A stretch of DNA of 52,155 nucleotides from Saccoglossus kowalevskii (taxonomy: Eukaryota; Hemichordata; Enteropneusta; Harrimaniidae): positions 1,083,808-1,135,962 of the forward strand of contig NW_003158724.1 in the NCBI RefSeq assembly GCF_000003605.2, written 5' to 3'. This document shows positions 1 through 12,600 of this stretch, piece after piece. The position numbers and the translations under genes are program-made. Numbering within the stretch: the first letter of the stretch is position 1; each line of letters opens with the position of its first letter. The notes beneath the pieces were generated by a model that worked only from the letters and a program-made list of their open reading frames with translations, was not told where the DNA came from and made no database searches.

Positions 1-615
1 TTGTACTCTTTCAGTGAGAAGTGACTATATCTTCAATTTTGCGCTTTTGCATCCTGTAACGTGACGACATGATTATCATTCAAGAATAACACACTATCTG
101 AATCACACTGTTAGAACAAAATCCCTGTGGCATGTACATCTAATTGTTTTTACAAGAAAGCGTGAATTTTGAATTATCAAATGACAGCTTCGATAAATAG
201 AATCTAAAGCTCATGACCTTTAGTGTTCCATTTATTGAATGCCTCGAAGACTCGCAACAAATAAAATTTACTACGACTGTATAATAAATGAAACGTTGCA
301 GGATCACTCGAGTACTGCACAATCTGACAGTTTGCCTACGGTCTTTGATGTGACAATATTACTGCCGGAATGTGCTACAATGAAGTCTATTGTAAAATGA
401 CATCAGGGACTTGACCCAAAATGCAGTAGTACTATACTCATCTAATGTTATGATTTAGTATTACTGATAACCGAGTCGTAAATTATCACGGATCAGATAT
501 CACCACAACATGTCAAAAAGTTATAAATATGTAGATGACAATGTGTTGTATTCCCAATCCAGTGTGTATCTGTGTCATATAAAAATAACCGTTATGCAAA
601 GACATTATACTTTCT

Positions 616-711
616 CATTACACGTAGCCGTTCTATCATTACACGTGTCCATTTTACCATTACACGTAACTATTCTCGCATGATTATGGTCCTCATTTCC
701 TCATTACGCGT
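616..711. repeat. Phased CATTACACGT motif repeats
   Basis: The decamer CATTACACGT occurs at 616, 637 and 658, exactly 21 bases apart, and a variant CATTACGCGT follows at 702, 44 bases on. Bases between copies are only loosely conserved (TTCTAT, CATTTTAC). This may be an eroded 21-bp minisatellite or a cluster of ACGTG-type binding sites on one face of the helix. No function can be assigned. Confidence 0.5.
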
Positions 712-2092
712 AATTGTTTTCTTAGTCTCTTTTTTTAAATCACTGGTATTATTTCAATTAAGGATGATACCAATGTTTGTAGGCCTGTTTCTTCAAACTA
801 TTTTTATTCTAAATCATCCTCCCTACGGTAGTCAATTTCCCCGGGAATAAGCGTGGGAGAAATCAACTCACAGTGTTTTAAAGTCAAAAGATAAGAAACG
901 ATGTGTTTCTGGCCTTGATCATAGAGTACAATAACGATGGAAATCGTAGAGATTGCTTTGGAAATAATTAAACATTCAACTATGAAAGGAACATATATTA
1001 AAAATGGCTAAATTAACATTTCCAAACTTATTTCAAGCTCATTCTCACACAAAATGGTCAACTATGTTCTACTACCATAATTCTCAAAGTTAATACACGA
1101 ACTAAATCTAATTGTTGTTGGTATTTTGTTGATGTAAACAATTTGTTCAGATGTCCAAAGTCAATGAAACGGCGAGGATCATAAACAAATATCTAAAGTA
1201 CGTCCCAGTTCGGCATTTTTCCGAGCAAATGATAGTTTCCTAATCACAAGATTGCAATGCATTCTAGGTAATCGAGGCGCGTCACGTGCATAAGTATATT
1301 TGTATATAGTTAGGGTGTCCATAACAGTCAATAATACACTCGTCTAGCTCACTGAGTGGGCATGGGAGATAACCACACTTATGCTGAAACTATTTATGGA
1401 CCTAAATATTTTCAAAACAACCAATTCAAGTGTGTTTATATCACGTAGTGATAAAAGACAGTCAAATGGTGTACCAGACAATCTCTAATCTAAACTGCCA
1501 ATGTTAATTAATACACAATGACGAGCAACTAAATTCAGGGTGAGTGCAATGTGTTGTATTTTTCTCCATGATCAAGCAATATATTTGCCATGGCTGTTTA
1601 GAGTGCTTTTAGGCGCCACTAAAGTGTATCACATTTTCCCGCTGTGGTTCAGTGACATAAACAAATATTAGAACGAATAAACCAGACAAATTTAGTTTTC
1701 TGATAATAATGGATCATTGAGATTTTCTGATGGCGTCATAATCTGTTAGAATCCGTCCGCAACGTGCAATCTTATTTGAAGTTTACAAACAATGCGAGTT
1801 CAAATTGCCTGGATTACCCAGCGTTTCAAATCACACATTTTAAATTCACAAACCTGTATTTAGGTCAAATAAATGCTTGGAGTGACATTTTAGTTATTAT
1901 TGTCGCAAATTTGTGATGACGTAGGTAGACAACAAATAAACGCGTTTAAGTTTGAAGTAACGTACAATAACGCGTATGTGACATTTGAATTCAACAGTCG
2001 TGTTTCTGCGTGGGTGCACGTGTGGTACCTTCGTTAGGCATGTTCATAAAATAAACCCTTCATACATTGGTCAGCGTCGCCAGTTAATGTGG

Positions 2093-2102
2093 GCGCATGC
2101 GC
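2093..2102. promoter_or_regulatory. NRF-1-like palindrome
   Basis: The palindrome GCGCATGCGC matches the core of the NRF-1 consensus (YGCGCAYGCGCR), which in animals is found near promoters of housekeeping and mitochondrial genes. No gene start is recognisable next to it, so function is unproven. A ten-base motif can occur by chance. Confidence 0.25.
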
Positions 2103-4650
2103 ATGTGGTTGTTGACATTGGTGACGTATGTACTCATTGTTATTCATAACATACAAATGACTGTTTAGATGAACCTAACACTGTATCAGCGATTAATGTC
2201 ATGCTATCTTAAAACGACAATTAAACACCCAAGCAACCAGTATCTAACGGTTTACAGAATTTATCATTGGAATTCGGTAAATCCCACTGGAACTGTTTTT
2301 CATTCATAGTAAATTATCATTGTACCGTTCAAAACAAAAATATTTTCATTGAATCCGACACTTTACATATATAACTTGTGTGACTGCAATGCGTTTAGTG
2401 GAAATGTAGGCATTATTTCGTGAGAAAACACGTGATTCATACAGGTGAAGTATTTAAATGTAGACAAGTCGTAACATGTCGTAAAATAGTGCACATTTTG
2501 CAGCATATACACAGACGCAGCTTAATTTCCTTTACACCTTGTGAATGCAACTTTGGAGTCGTACAAACCGCACAATTTAGACATTTATTCCAGACATCGG
2601 GATATGATTCACCCTACTGTGTTACAATGTATGACTTCCCGATTTTTATTTTGTCGCCATATCCTCAGATATGCCCTAGTGACATTGAATGCCCGAATCA
2701 TTACAACACCTCCATATGTCCGCTTGGCGACAACTTGTTCACGGAAATCGCAAGCCTTTTAATATCGCCTACAAGCACGACATTATTTCTGTTTTAAAAT
2801 TCTGAACGCGAGATTCTTTCATCTCATCACTACTTTTATTTTCCCATCAATCTTTAATGCCCGACAGTCTATGTATTCGCTAATATTTATTATTAATTGA
2901 GTGTCATGACCATTAACGTTAATGTCGCGTGTCACGTGCCTAGCCACTTCATTCATGTAATCCCAATTATTATACTTAATAACAGTGCTCATAAATACAC
3001 AATTCTAGTGGAAATTTACATTTTTATTACTTCCCCCGCGGGACCCCCTTGTATTTATACAACGCCCTTTGGTTGGCTCGTTGTACAAGTTTGTAATTAT
3101 CCACAGTCTTACGTCGAACGCTTCGCTTCAGTAGACAATTAAGACAACTAGTCTGGGGTTCCATCATTCAGTTTTATTATTTGAATATTACTGGTCGATA
3201 TTAATGTTAATAATTATGTATATGAGCAAGGATTTGACGTTGATCTATTGGATTCACCTTTCCAACTTCATTTGCTATAAGTTGTTGTTTATTCCAGTGA
3301 ACGTCTCAGAATAATGAGAGCCATAGCACCGTTATAATTCATTATTATTCACCATCTCATGTAGTTTGTACAATAATGATTACTACAGGGACTAAGGTAG
3401 AGCACTTTGACTCGCACGTCAAAACCGTCTGTTGTCTGTTTATGACAGTGATCCCAGCAGTGTTTAGATTCCTATCATGAGTTTTCTATTCTATTCAAAA
3501 AGACCGTGTGAAATAGCATAGATGTTTAGATGGAAAACCAAGTTGCGCAATCTCAATAAGGTCATGGCTGTCCAGTCATAAGACAAATAGTCGATATGTC
3601 TATTTTCCGAGAGCGCATCAGCATAAGCTTTTCGTCAGATATTTGATGCAAAAAAATATACTGATGTACACTGAGACAAAAAAGTAATTGTCATGTAAGC
3701 GTCCCACTGGCTATTGCAGGGTTCAATCCTATTTGCCTCAGTCGGTTAATGGAACCAATCGGAATAGTGATTCTTAATATCGACCTCAGTCAGGCCAATA
3801 CGTGTGTTATTGGACCGCATAAGGACAATTGGATAGACTGAAGATCAACATACACACCTCTGGAAACGTCGAATATTGCGTATTCAGCAGACATATAGAT
3901 ATCGTCTCTCTGAAAATCCAATAGCACTATGGAAATGAGATGCAACCCCATTATCAACTTTTCTCGGCCAAGCTTGATGTACCACGTGATCATATAACGA
4001 TAAAACTATGTTGAGCATGAAGGAAATGATTATCTTGTCATATTAATGCGTTGTTGTCACCGAAGACGACGTCCTTGAGTGTCCGCTTTGATACACCGAC
4101 AACCTTTCGATTTTTCGCGTGTTTTCGTGAAGTCTATTTGCGTTTGCTTGCTCACGTTCAATCTCAAGGTCTTTACCACGATACGTGTCATTTGTTTATG
4201 GCTTTGTTGATAGACAACTTGATGAGTACATGTAATATACACTGATGATTGATCGGACACCCGAGCCCAGGTGAAATATGCATAGAGAAGGCAAACATAC
4301 AGTTAAACTAATCATAATAAGAGCACATATACGGTGAAGTGAATTGAATTCTAGCAGTGTGCCCGTAAACATTTTTAATTTGGGCGAACCCGACACCGTA
4401 TCGCAAATTCCATCGAGTAGGAAGCACACTGTGCACATTTTGTAAAAAGAAATATATTTCAGAAACGTTAAACTGTGACAAAGTTTATTCTGAATTCATA
4501 GAAATAACACATTTCTAGACTCGGGGAAAGTAACAGTACTGCTCGGGCAGTTATACTGAGATAAACAATTGAAGATGCCATATACAGGAAGACGGACATA
4601 TTTGTATAGTGTGAAAGCAGAAGTTAACTATATTATACATGGCTGGTGAC

Positions 4651-4680
4651 AGGAGAAGGAGGAGGAGGAGAAGGAGGAGG
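4651..4680. repeat. GGA purine tract
   Basis: Thirty bases of pure purine built from AGG and GGA triplets. This is a short simple repeat that could adopt non-B DNA. It is not coding. Confidence 0.7.
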
Positions 4681-5171
4681 CAGCATCGTGAGAAATAGAT
4701 GCACTAGCATGTTCAGTGAGGGGCTCATAGTATATGTATACAAGCCAAATTATTCCAACACTGACACTGTTTCAAATTATCGTTTAAAACAAGTAAATGA
4801 TGAATTCGGTTAATTAAAAGATAATTAGGGCCTTATTTCACGTGTTCAATTCAGCAAATATTCCCCATGCCATTGGACATGGTTTGACACTAAAATATAA
4901 AAATATATAAAAATATATACACAAAAAGACTATTCTAATGCATAGACATTTTATGTGATGTATGCTTTTCGCAGTATTATATGTATGTGCAGATTATTGC
5001 AGTGTTTATTAAAAAAGTATGCGACGTAAGTGAAAGACGTTTGAGCAGCTACATCGATCTCCACACCAGCATTTTAACATGTTTGTTACATCGCATGTCG
5101 GAAACATTTTCAATACCCGGTCTCCTATCACTCGTCGCTAACGGCAGAAATGCGATTCTTCTCGCTGAAAT

Positions 5172-5255
5172 CCAATCACAAACCCAGCTGCAGAGAACAG
5201 GCGTGGTAAACAAAAAAACAAGTCGATATTTGATTTGAAGTGTCGGTGTATAAAA
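5172..5255 (+). promoter_or_regulatory. CCAAT box and TATA-like box pair
   Basis: TCCAATCA begins near 5172 and TATAAAA lies at 5249-5255, about 77 bases downstream, an order and spacing usual for an RNA polymerase II core promoter. It is about 1.3 kb upstream of the nAChR start codon, so it could drive a non-coding first exon. No splice donor was pinned down, and AT-rich DNA gives such pairs by chance. Confidence 0.2.
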
Positions 5256-6290
5256 CGAATTGCAGCTGACAAGTGATGTGAAAGTCTGCTATTTAAAAAA
5301 ATACATAAGTGTTTATGGAAACGGACAGATTGAACCAGAGTAAAGAGTTCAACACACTACAGTTAAACTGTATTTGAATAATTACTGTTGGGTGGCATCT
5401 AGGCCCACCGATTGAATAGGGTTTCTTTTGAGCAGTGCCACTGGTACAACGCAATCGAACATTCCGTAAATACTTTTTTCGGTTGTCAAACGCAGCAATA
5501 ATCACCAAGATTAATAACGCGATCAAAGTGGAAGGGTTTGTCCCCGATGACCACCACACGTTTCTGTAAACACCACATCAATACTAGTTTGCGACATCTC
5601 AACTTCGTAAACACGCATCGTCATATTCTCGTAACCGTGCTACATGATCACCACATGTCACAATTTTAAATAATTGATGGATATTGTGTTATTGAATAAA
5701 CTGATGGTAACAATTCCAGACTAGTGATATTCATATTTTTATAACTTCGCGTATAAATAAAATAAACTGACAGTTGATTTGATTGGCAGTATCTTTATTA
5801 ATTAGGGCCAAATAATATATACTTGTGTTTCGGAAAATCACATCTACAGCGAAGTACCGTATCGCAAATTTAATATAATATATCGATTCCGTTCATCACG
5901 GAAATGGGTATTTTCAAAATGGTAACACGATTCGCAACTATTTGAGTTAATAACGTTTCTAACTTTGTTTGTTCGGCCTTTGATGCTGGTCGACCTAACA
6001 TTTCGTAACCTTGTCATTTGTAATTAGTGAACACATGGACTCTTTTGAAATGATTAAATGCACCTTTGTATTTATATATTGTACCTAGAACAGAATGTTC
6101 AATTAACATGGAAATGTCGCTACAACTATACAAGGAGCTTTTACTTGTGTGGTTAATATGATGTCCAATCAATAGACCTCATATCGATGATGGATTTACC
6201 ATTCTGATGGACCCTTTTATTTTTTCCCGAGGAAGCACTACACCATTTGGGTTATGAATTGTCTTGTTTTATTTGATGCAGGGTTTGACG

Positions 6291-6298
6291 TGACGTAA
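6291..6298 (+). promoter_or_regulatory. CRE-like site TGACGTAA
   Basis: TGACGTAA, directly preceded by a second TGACG half-site at 6286-6290, lies about 270 bases upstream of the nAChR start codon. CREB/ATF-type bZIP factors bind such sites, and activity-dependent control would suit a neuronal receptor. Assignment rests on motif match only. Confidence 0.25.
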
Positions 6299-6417
6299 CA
6301 TTTGTTCAAAATAGTGGACGACTAATCATTCTTTCTAATTTGCATACAGCATACAGCGCACTCGCAGTTGCAGAGGTAACACTCCGAATAACCGTGTATC
6401 TTTCTTTTTTCCCGCAG

Positions 6418-6565
6418 AGACTACCCGATGTGTGCTTCGAGAGGAAATCCACTCAACATGCATATTTGCTTCTCATTTGCTTGCTAGGCGCTTCATCTAC
6501 GAGGCTTATAATACACACGGATGGCGGAACACTGTCTTCCAGCGACGCACGGCACACAACCCAAG
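6418..6565 (+). other. Putative 5' UTR of nAChR gene
   Basis: A pyrimidine-rich run ending in CCCGCAG at 6411-6417 is a strong splice-acceptor match, so a 5' UTR exon may start at 6418 and continue into the signal-peptide exon. An in-frame TAA at 6509-6511 closes the reading frame just upstream of the first in-frame ATG at 6521, so translation cannot start further 5' in this exon. If the acceptor is used, the promoter lies in an unseen upstream exon; otherwise transcription starts in this region. Confidence 0.4.
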
Positions 6566-6608
6566 ATGACTACATTTGTTGTCATGGCGATCGTTGCTAC
6601 GATTTCAG
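6566..6608 (+). CDS. nAChR subunit exon 1: signal peptide
   Basis: This exon encodes residues 1-14 and the first base of codon 15 (phase 1). The peptide MTTFVVMAIVATIS continues in exon 2 with G-VAA before NEHQYN, which gives a classic signal peptide with likely cleavage after Ala18. The donor is CAG|GTATGC. An in-frame ATG also exists at 6521 and would add 15 hydrophilic residues (beginning MAEHCLPATH). I chose 6566 because it has A at -3 and puts the hydrophobic core directly at the N terminus. The upstream ATG has G at +4 but C at -3 and remains possible. The link to exon 2 some 30 kb away rests on matching phase and on the fit of signal peptide to mature start. Confidence 0.75.
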
Positions 6609-9600
6609 GTATGCACGATTTGATACTATTTTCCCCGTTTCCGTGTCAGTTGAGAAATTCAGACATACCCTTATGTTCACCGTCGAGTATTCGATTTAAA
6701 ATCAACTCCGTTCCTGTCCAGTTCACCTCGAGGCGCGGCGTTTTGTGAACTTTGGATCAGTGCACTGGAAAAATACATATCATACACAGCCAGATATACA
6801 TAGCGTCTCGGTAATCATTTATTAATCAATCTTGTCGGTAGATTAATATTTGATCGGCTTTACGAACCCTATGACAGTGTCACATTGATTATTGTTGTTT
6901 GATGTAGCTGTCAGTTTTGTTGCCGGTGGTAGTAGGTTTTACGAATGTCGATAACGTTGCTGTCTATTTTATCATTTCTAACATGTATATAGCAGTAATT
7001 ATTCGTCTTACTCAAGCAATTTCGTCACTGTACTTTGCAGTCAAGTCTGGAAATAAGAGTGGGTTATAAAAACATCACTCACTACTTAGCAATTATACAA
7101 AGTATGGAGAACAACTCGTTTTCAGTTACTTTTCTTTAATTAGACCCACTGTGTACTTAGAGACTTAGATAAACTCAATTGTATTCTCTCAATTATCCTG
7201 ATTACATCGTTATATATCGAAAACAGAACAAATTGTAAGGAAAATATCCACTGCTGTTTTCACTAAGTTAATTTATTATGAAATTCTTAGCGTTACACTA
7301 CCAACAACATGCAGACATCAAGTCTGCTCCTGCGAAGAAGACGTATACGTAGTCTTATATTGAATATACAATTCGATGCTGACTAATAATATTATATTTC
7401 TGACAAAATTAATTTTGTTTCAATGATACGAGTCATTGAATACTAATTCGGAAGTGTCAATATAATACGTCAAAGGTAACGAATCTCTACAGCGAACTAA
7501 ATATATTCTTAGACTCGAGTTTCCTGATATTCACATTGTAAATTCCAAAATGCCAGGTGTTCGTCATAGCTTAAAGCTCGACAACTTTTTTTCTCAAGTT
7601 CCGCTTTACGTTCTATTAAAAAATGCAGAAAAAATATTCACTATTCGTTTACTAGAGACTCGGATCTGGATTTGAATAGAGTAGGCATATTTTGACATGG
7701 TTCGATGAGCTATCTAGTGTACAGACTGTCAGCATCACAATTTCACAGACCCATTTTATTTATTGGTCCGTTTCAATTAACTCAACTGTTATGGATTTGA
7801 TTTATATTTCCCTTGCATCAATCAGCTTGACATGAAGTTATAAAAGTTGCGTTTGTTGCGTCAATAGAAATTTCGACATGAATAGCAATATCATATAATT
7901 ACGTCATTGAGAATCACTCATAAATGTATACTAACTAACCCAAATGGGTTCGCTTTACTTCACTGATGACGTGTTCTGGCATTTAGGCGGCTTGACAATT
8001 AACGCTATGTCTATTCAAAGTGCGAAAACCACAGATTACTCATTATCTATTTACATACAGTTTCCCATTACTGAAGGTTTCAAATAATCTTCATTCCAGC
8101 AATTATTGGTCTAATTGAGATTTGGAAGTCAATAATCTATCTACTTCCCGTGTAGCATTGCCGCCTTTTACCTCATACACTTACTCCAGTGTCGCATATG
8201 AAAGATACCTCTATCGATCGTCGATCGTGGTTGTTAAAAGTTATGTTTTCCGATAGTTGCTATGTCAACGCAGTAAAGCTTGGTGACTATTAATCTAGAA
8301 AGTGCTCCGTAAACTGGCTTGATCCCTTTGTCGGAACATTTTTTGGCCAACTTCGACAATTAGTCAATTAGCCAAACCTGGACGTTATTGTAACATCCTA
8401 CTACGAATCATTTTCATACACCATTTTCATGAATACCGTAGTACGTACATGTATACTACATGCATTTTTTAACCATCTTCAATACTATTCGATTCCGCAT
8501 TTGTCAACGTTAAATCATAGATACTTAAAGATATTAAACGCAATGCGTTCAAAGCAACACAGCGTCACCTTGCGTAAATAAACAATACGACACATACGCC
8601 GCGTGGCGTGTGCGTAATATAGTATACTTAACCCAAGTGATTGTAGTCATGTTGTAAACACACCTAATTTTGAACATTTTTAATTTATTGGTAAAAAGCA
8701 ATTGTAAAAAATGTAATTATCAGTATAATATCAGTTTCTCGTTGCAAATTACAAATGACTAGAAATACAACCTTCGTTAACGAAGATTACATACTGATTA
8801 AAACTCGGCACTTATGACATTATTATTTTCGTAATTGCTGCTTGTGTAGGTAATTATGTATTGCGGAGAATGTTAACTTCCATTTTACTACATGTTACTG
8901 CGTCCGACATATTGGAAAATATTAGTCACTGCCATCAAACATCATAACCATTTAGACGAGAATAACAAAGACATTTTTATCAAATAACTTTTGTGATAAC
9001 TTTTTCCAATAAATCTATCACTTGGCATATCGGTACTGATGTCGCCGTCACACTCTCACACGTAAATTTATTTGGGATTAAAATACCTCAACTGAAGCTT
9101 ATTTATTCATTATTAAGCGCGATTCCGTTATATAATTTTTCGAAAAAGTACTTAGTAACGCAATTTGTGAAAAGTTTGATATAAACGCTTCTTTCCATTT
9201 GATAAGGATTTGGGGGTAATTTGCAAATAAATTGCGAATTTGTCGCTTTACATCGGTTGTCCATTAGACCATGCCTTATAGATATTCGAAGTTAATCATA
9301 GGCAACGTAATATTGCTGCTGTAGACATTCAGAAGCTTAGGGACTCAGTAACTGGCATGGAGCTCTACACCAGTCAGTTTGAATTCAAAAAACATTCATC
9401 AAGAGTGTACTTATGTGCTTGATGTGTGCATGTGGTCGCCCGGGGCAACATTGTGACAATACACACAAGGTCCTAGGGCTTGGCATCATTGGCCTCGTGA
9501 CAAGAGATTTACTTGTATAATGTTCAGTTATGTATTCAACGGAGAGTGAGACATGCTAACTTGTTCGTCATATACAATACAACTCGACCATGCTCCATAC

Positions 9601-12600
9601 GAATACAGTGGGTGGGTAAGTTTGGTGCATTCGGACACGATGTTATCACATCACAACACGTAACGGCGTCCATGTCATTAATAAAACATATGAATTAAAA
9701 AAAAACTTAATAACATCAGCAGCTTAATATTTCGGTAAATCCGAGAACATACCAACATGGATGGTCAGAATCAAAAACAGGAAATTATAAAAGAGATTTG
9801 TTATCAACAAAAACCAGTGAGATTTGTTATATATACTTTGCAGGCATATTCAACGTAAGATTATCTTTTCTTGTAGTGTAACAATTATTTTACTCTGTCA
9901 CAAAACCAATGATGCATTAGATTGAAAAGATAATTTATTTATAACACGTCTTTATTTCATTTGAGATTGAATTATATGGGTGAGATGTTATGGCCACATA
10001 CAGCATGCATAATTATTCGAAATGGTAAAGAATTAACCTAGGTAAGAACAATTCTTACAACATGGTAATTTTGATCATTTCGCGAAATGCATTACTGTAT
10101 AGAAAAATCTATGTCTATGTCTGTAATGAAACATTTAAATACGACACTTTATATAATTATACAGCATTTTACAATGTATACGATTCAGTTTTACTGTTAT
10201 AATTATATTGATCGTAATATTGTCAAATACAGAAGTATACAAAGCTATATTTAATCTGGTAACGATCACAAGTAATTGAATATTTGCATAAATATACTGG
10301 TAATTTAAATAAAAATAGTAGCTTTAGGGCATAAATTAACTGTGTATACAGATATGATATATACGATATTACGTGTAGTTACTTGGGTAAATTTATGTAT
10401 AATGATCAAAGACGCGATACTGGAAATATACGCTCATTTTTATATTGTAAAAAACGTAAATCGCTTAAACTACGAAATATATCAAGCGTGGCGTCCTGCA
10501 GTCGACAGAACCAAACATACCTCAAGTCATTAAGAAATAATATGACCTTATCGATGACGGTCTCTTTACTTAAATTGATGGAACAATTTGTCGTCGACAA
10601 CAATCACTATAATTCAAAGGAAACATGTTACAAATAGGGATGAAATGGAATACTGACCAGATGTGGCCACACAGAATTGAATTATAGTATTCCACTGATG
10701 AAAATCATATAACAAGCTTAGTATTATCGAAGGAAATGTTGTTATCGGATTTGCATGGGATTATTTAAAGGACCACAACTACAGTAGACTAAGAGTAGTA
10801 TTTATAGAATTGCTGATGAATAAAAGTGTTACTTTGAATCTACTCTATGTGTAGTTGAGTAAATGTAGCCTTACGGATATACAGCGCGGAAAGCCGAGTA
10901 ACATCATTATTCACAACACAGCAATTTTATCTTTAAAAGTACTGGAAAACTCTACCATAAAATAGTCGTCTTCACATTCGCCCCGGGATAACACAGTAAT
11001 TTATGGATAACCCTTAACATAGTTGCTATTTATCACCCAATGGCGGATTGTGGCTAACAACAAATTATGCACTTTAAATTTATAAATTCGTGTGCCTTCG
11101 AGCAACACATCACAATTACGACTATTTGTATATTGATTTCAAACTCAGCGATGTATGCGCGCACTACAAAGCTTTGAAACTTTAGCTTATCTATCACATC
11201 ACTAAACGTACAAGCCAAAACAATGTTATGTAATGCAAGACACCGTTCCCCGTTACTTATATAAAGAAGGTGCCTTTACTACTGCTTAACAAAATAATTT
11301 CTCAAATATCACAATTATAATCTACAATTTAAAACTGAACAAGTACGTTTTTGAACGAAGCCATTAATGAACTTTTTTTAATCACCGTTACATAGCTATA
11401 AAACTTTTTTGGAAGATACAATGAGCTTGTAGTTAAATACACTAAAACTGATTATATCAGCTTGAATCAATGTCACTAATCTGTTGTACGATATATTTTG
11501 TTAACACAAAAACATGACATGTGACATGCGACGGGTACCATATGTGGATCAGGATGTGGTCACTTTTGAAACACCTGGCATCACTTCATGTGCATCTTTC
11601 TCTTACTGATTTGACTATATAGTGTAAGGTCGGTTGTTGGATTTTGTTCTTGTAGATGGTTTTGCCAATTTTTGTCAGGCATTTGTTTTGTGTTCCTAGA
11701 CTTGTACATTTTCCTATATGACTTTAAAGATCGAGATTTGGTATGTTATTTTCTGTTTCCAGTTTCATATTTTTTTGAGATGTATAAAATAGTGGTTAGA
11801 TTTAAATATTTTGTGTTTATTTAGTTGTGTTCAGAACAATACAATGTCAAACGGGTTGCAGGTGTTTCTGACAACATTTACCCAATTCGTCTTGGTAATT
11901 TACTGTAAGCCATGGTCCATTCTTTGAGTTTGTGTGCGGTTTGCGAAAGTATACATATAACCGATAATCATTCGGTACAGCGAAAGTTTTGAATTTGATA
12001 TTTATATATTCAAATGAATTGTAATTAAACAATGAATTCGGGAAATTGTTGCATGCATTACATGAAACCCATATCGAAAACGACCATGGGAAATACTTTT
12101 AAGATCCAATCTATTCGGCCAACAGTGTTACATGTCTTTGGGTGTATGAATATGTAACCTGTATTTGTATTTGCATAAAAGGTCGAATACTGCTTGATGT
12201 CAATGGTTAACTAAAGATTTAGCTTGTTTATTTCAATATCAGAACATAAATATGACATGTGCGCACAACATTTTCAGATCGGCTAAAAGTCTACCATGAT
12301 ATGGTAATACAAAAAAATAGTTTGTAAGAACTATTGCCTAGCTGACCGCAAATTTAGTCAAACATATTTTATATCGCAAAATGATGTCGTACGATATAGT
12401 TACTGATAATAATTTTGCTTGTTTTCATTTTTCTTAGACCCACGATTATTCACATACACAAGGTCGTAAGATTCTCAAAATCTTGACAATTACGTTTTGG
12501 TATCTTCAATTAAAGTTGACTTTTAAGAATCGCAATATATCACTGTTTTAAATACATGACTGATGAAGTGAACACGTTGATGCTTGGATTGTAATTAGTT

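Larger units (their letters stand above)
1..6417. other. Upstream flank without recognisable gene
   Basis: I see no exon of a known family here. Reading frames are short (longest 125 codons at 2420-2797) and none has a recognisable domain. The stretch is AT-rich unique-looking DNA with a few small structures listed separately: phased CATTACACGT repeats, an NRF-1-like palindrome, a GGA tract, a CCAAT/TATA pair and a CRE-like site. It may include the distal promoter or a non-coding first exon of the nAChR gene, but no transcription start can be fixed by eye. Confidence 0.6.

Noticed and set aside
2420-2797. 125-codon frame beginning MRKHVIHTGEVFKC, reminiscent of a C2H2 zinc-finger linker (HTGE..FKC)
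   Set aside because: The cysteine spacing after FKC does not fit a zinc finger, no second finger follows, and the remainder has no repeat pattern. Treated as chance.
3388-3440. tRNA-like stretch: GGTAGAGCAC followed by a TTTGAC/GTCAAA anticodon-like stem
   Set aside because: The loop length is wrong, there is no T-arm or acceptor stem, and the D-arm is incomplete. At most a tRNA or SINE relic.
3712-3735. B-box-like GGTTCAATCC
   Set aside because: No A box at a suitable distance upstream and no foldable cloverleaf.
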